Assembly (NCBI GenBank): GCA_013694645.1 | Contig: JACDBZ010000215.1 | Span: 1 to 6,745 of the forward strand | DNA: 6,745 nt | From: Chloroflexota bacterium | GTDB taxonomy: Bacteria; Chloroflexota; Limnocylindria; QHBO01 | Direction: 5' to 3' | Part shown: positions 6,429-6,745 of the stretch, one piece after another | Position numbering within the stretch: the first letter of the stretch is position 1 | How the letters are laid out: each line of letters begins with the position of its first letter | Notes under the pieces: generated by a model | What the model was told of the DNA's origin: nothing | Databases searched by the model: none | Seen by the model: the letters and a program-made list of their open reading frames with translations, nothing else | Translations under genes and position numbers: made by a program

Positions 6429-6745
6429 CAGCCGTGACTGGCTCGTGGGCCAGCGCTGGTTCCGCGCCAAGCAGCGGCCGATCGCCACCGTTTCGCAGTT
6501 GGACGCTGCGCGCCTGGATCCGGCAGAGCTCTCCGTGCTGGAGGTGGCCTATGCCGATGACGGACCGCCGGACCACTACCTGGTTCCCACCGTCGACGGT
6601 CGCGAACCGGCTGACGGAGAGGGAGCATGGATCGCGGTCGTGCGTGCCATGGCCGATGGTGGCGAGGTGCGCGGCGCACACGGCCGCTTCACGTGCTCGC
6701 GGACCGACGCTCTGGAGGAGCTTCTGCCATCCGCTCACGAGGCGG
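6415..6745 (+). CDS. mak: Maltokinase, N-terminal part (cut by window end)
   Basis: About 110 codons are visible. The start RDWLVGQRWFRAKQRPI (7-23) is the N-terminal cap motif of maltokinases (Mak/Pep2, aminoglycoside-phosphotransferase-like fold): W9, QRWF at 13-16 and K19 of the AK pair. It is followed by the expected LSVLEVAYADDG and HYLVPTVDG segments (39-62). Maltokinase phosphorylates maltose with ATP to give maltose-1-phosphate, the GlgE donor, which fits its place after glgE and treS. The catalytic kinase motifs lie beyond the window. GTG 6415 was chosen because it starts just before the cap motif. No clear Shine-Dalgarno precedes it, and the frame remains open upstream with GTG 6346 and ATG 6244 as alternatives, but codon use there looks less coding-like. 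Confidence 0.85.
   Translation, partial: MTSSLSRDWLVGQRWFRAKQRPIATVSQLDAARLDPAELSVLEVAYADDGPPDHYLVPTVDGREPADGEGAWIAVVRAMADGGEVRGAHGRFTCSRTDALEELLPSAHEA

Overview
This is a GC-rich stretch of bacterial chromosome with densely packed genes whose third codon positions are mostly G or C. It contains no RNA genes, insertion sequences, phage genes or CRISPR repeats. The gene content fits a high-GC soil or freshwater lineage such as Chloroflexota or Actinomycetota. That assignment is an inference from base composition and from the glgE-treS-maltokinase order; no phylogenetic marker is present.

Left part (1-935, + strand): the last 42 codons of a CPBP-type intramembrane protease, a 61-base gap, then a complete radC-like gene with an intact JAMM metal-binding motif. 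The radC 3' end overlaps, tail to tail, the 3' end of the next gene on the opposite strand (overlap 881-935).

Centre left (881-2173, - strand): a predicted lipoprotein carrying a PQQ-dependent glucose/sorbosone dehydrogenase-type beta-propeller, anchored through Cys20 and a Ser/Pro/Ala-rich tether. A 71-base divergent region (2174-2244) separates it from the right-hand operon and holds a perfect 7-6-7 inverted repeat.

Right part (2245-6745, + strand): glgE (maltosyltransferase), treS (trehalose synthase) and the N-terminal third or less of a maltokinase. These three enzymes form the core of the GlgE route: TreS interconverts trehalose and maltose, maltokinase makes maltose-1-phosphate with ATP, and GlgE transfers the maltosyl unit to a growing alpha-1,4-glucan. 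The branching enzyme GlgB, the usual fourth member, is not in the window and could lie downstream. A gap of about 330 bases between treS and the maltokinase is unexplained, and the proposed maltokinase start codon sits inside a small hairpin.

I see no convincing wholly new system. The most worthwhile leads are the divergent operator candidate, the treS-maltokinase gap with its start-codon hairpin, and the radC/dehydrogenase antiparallel overlap.
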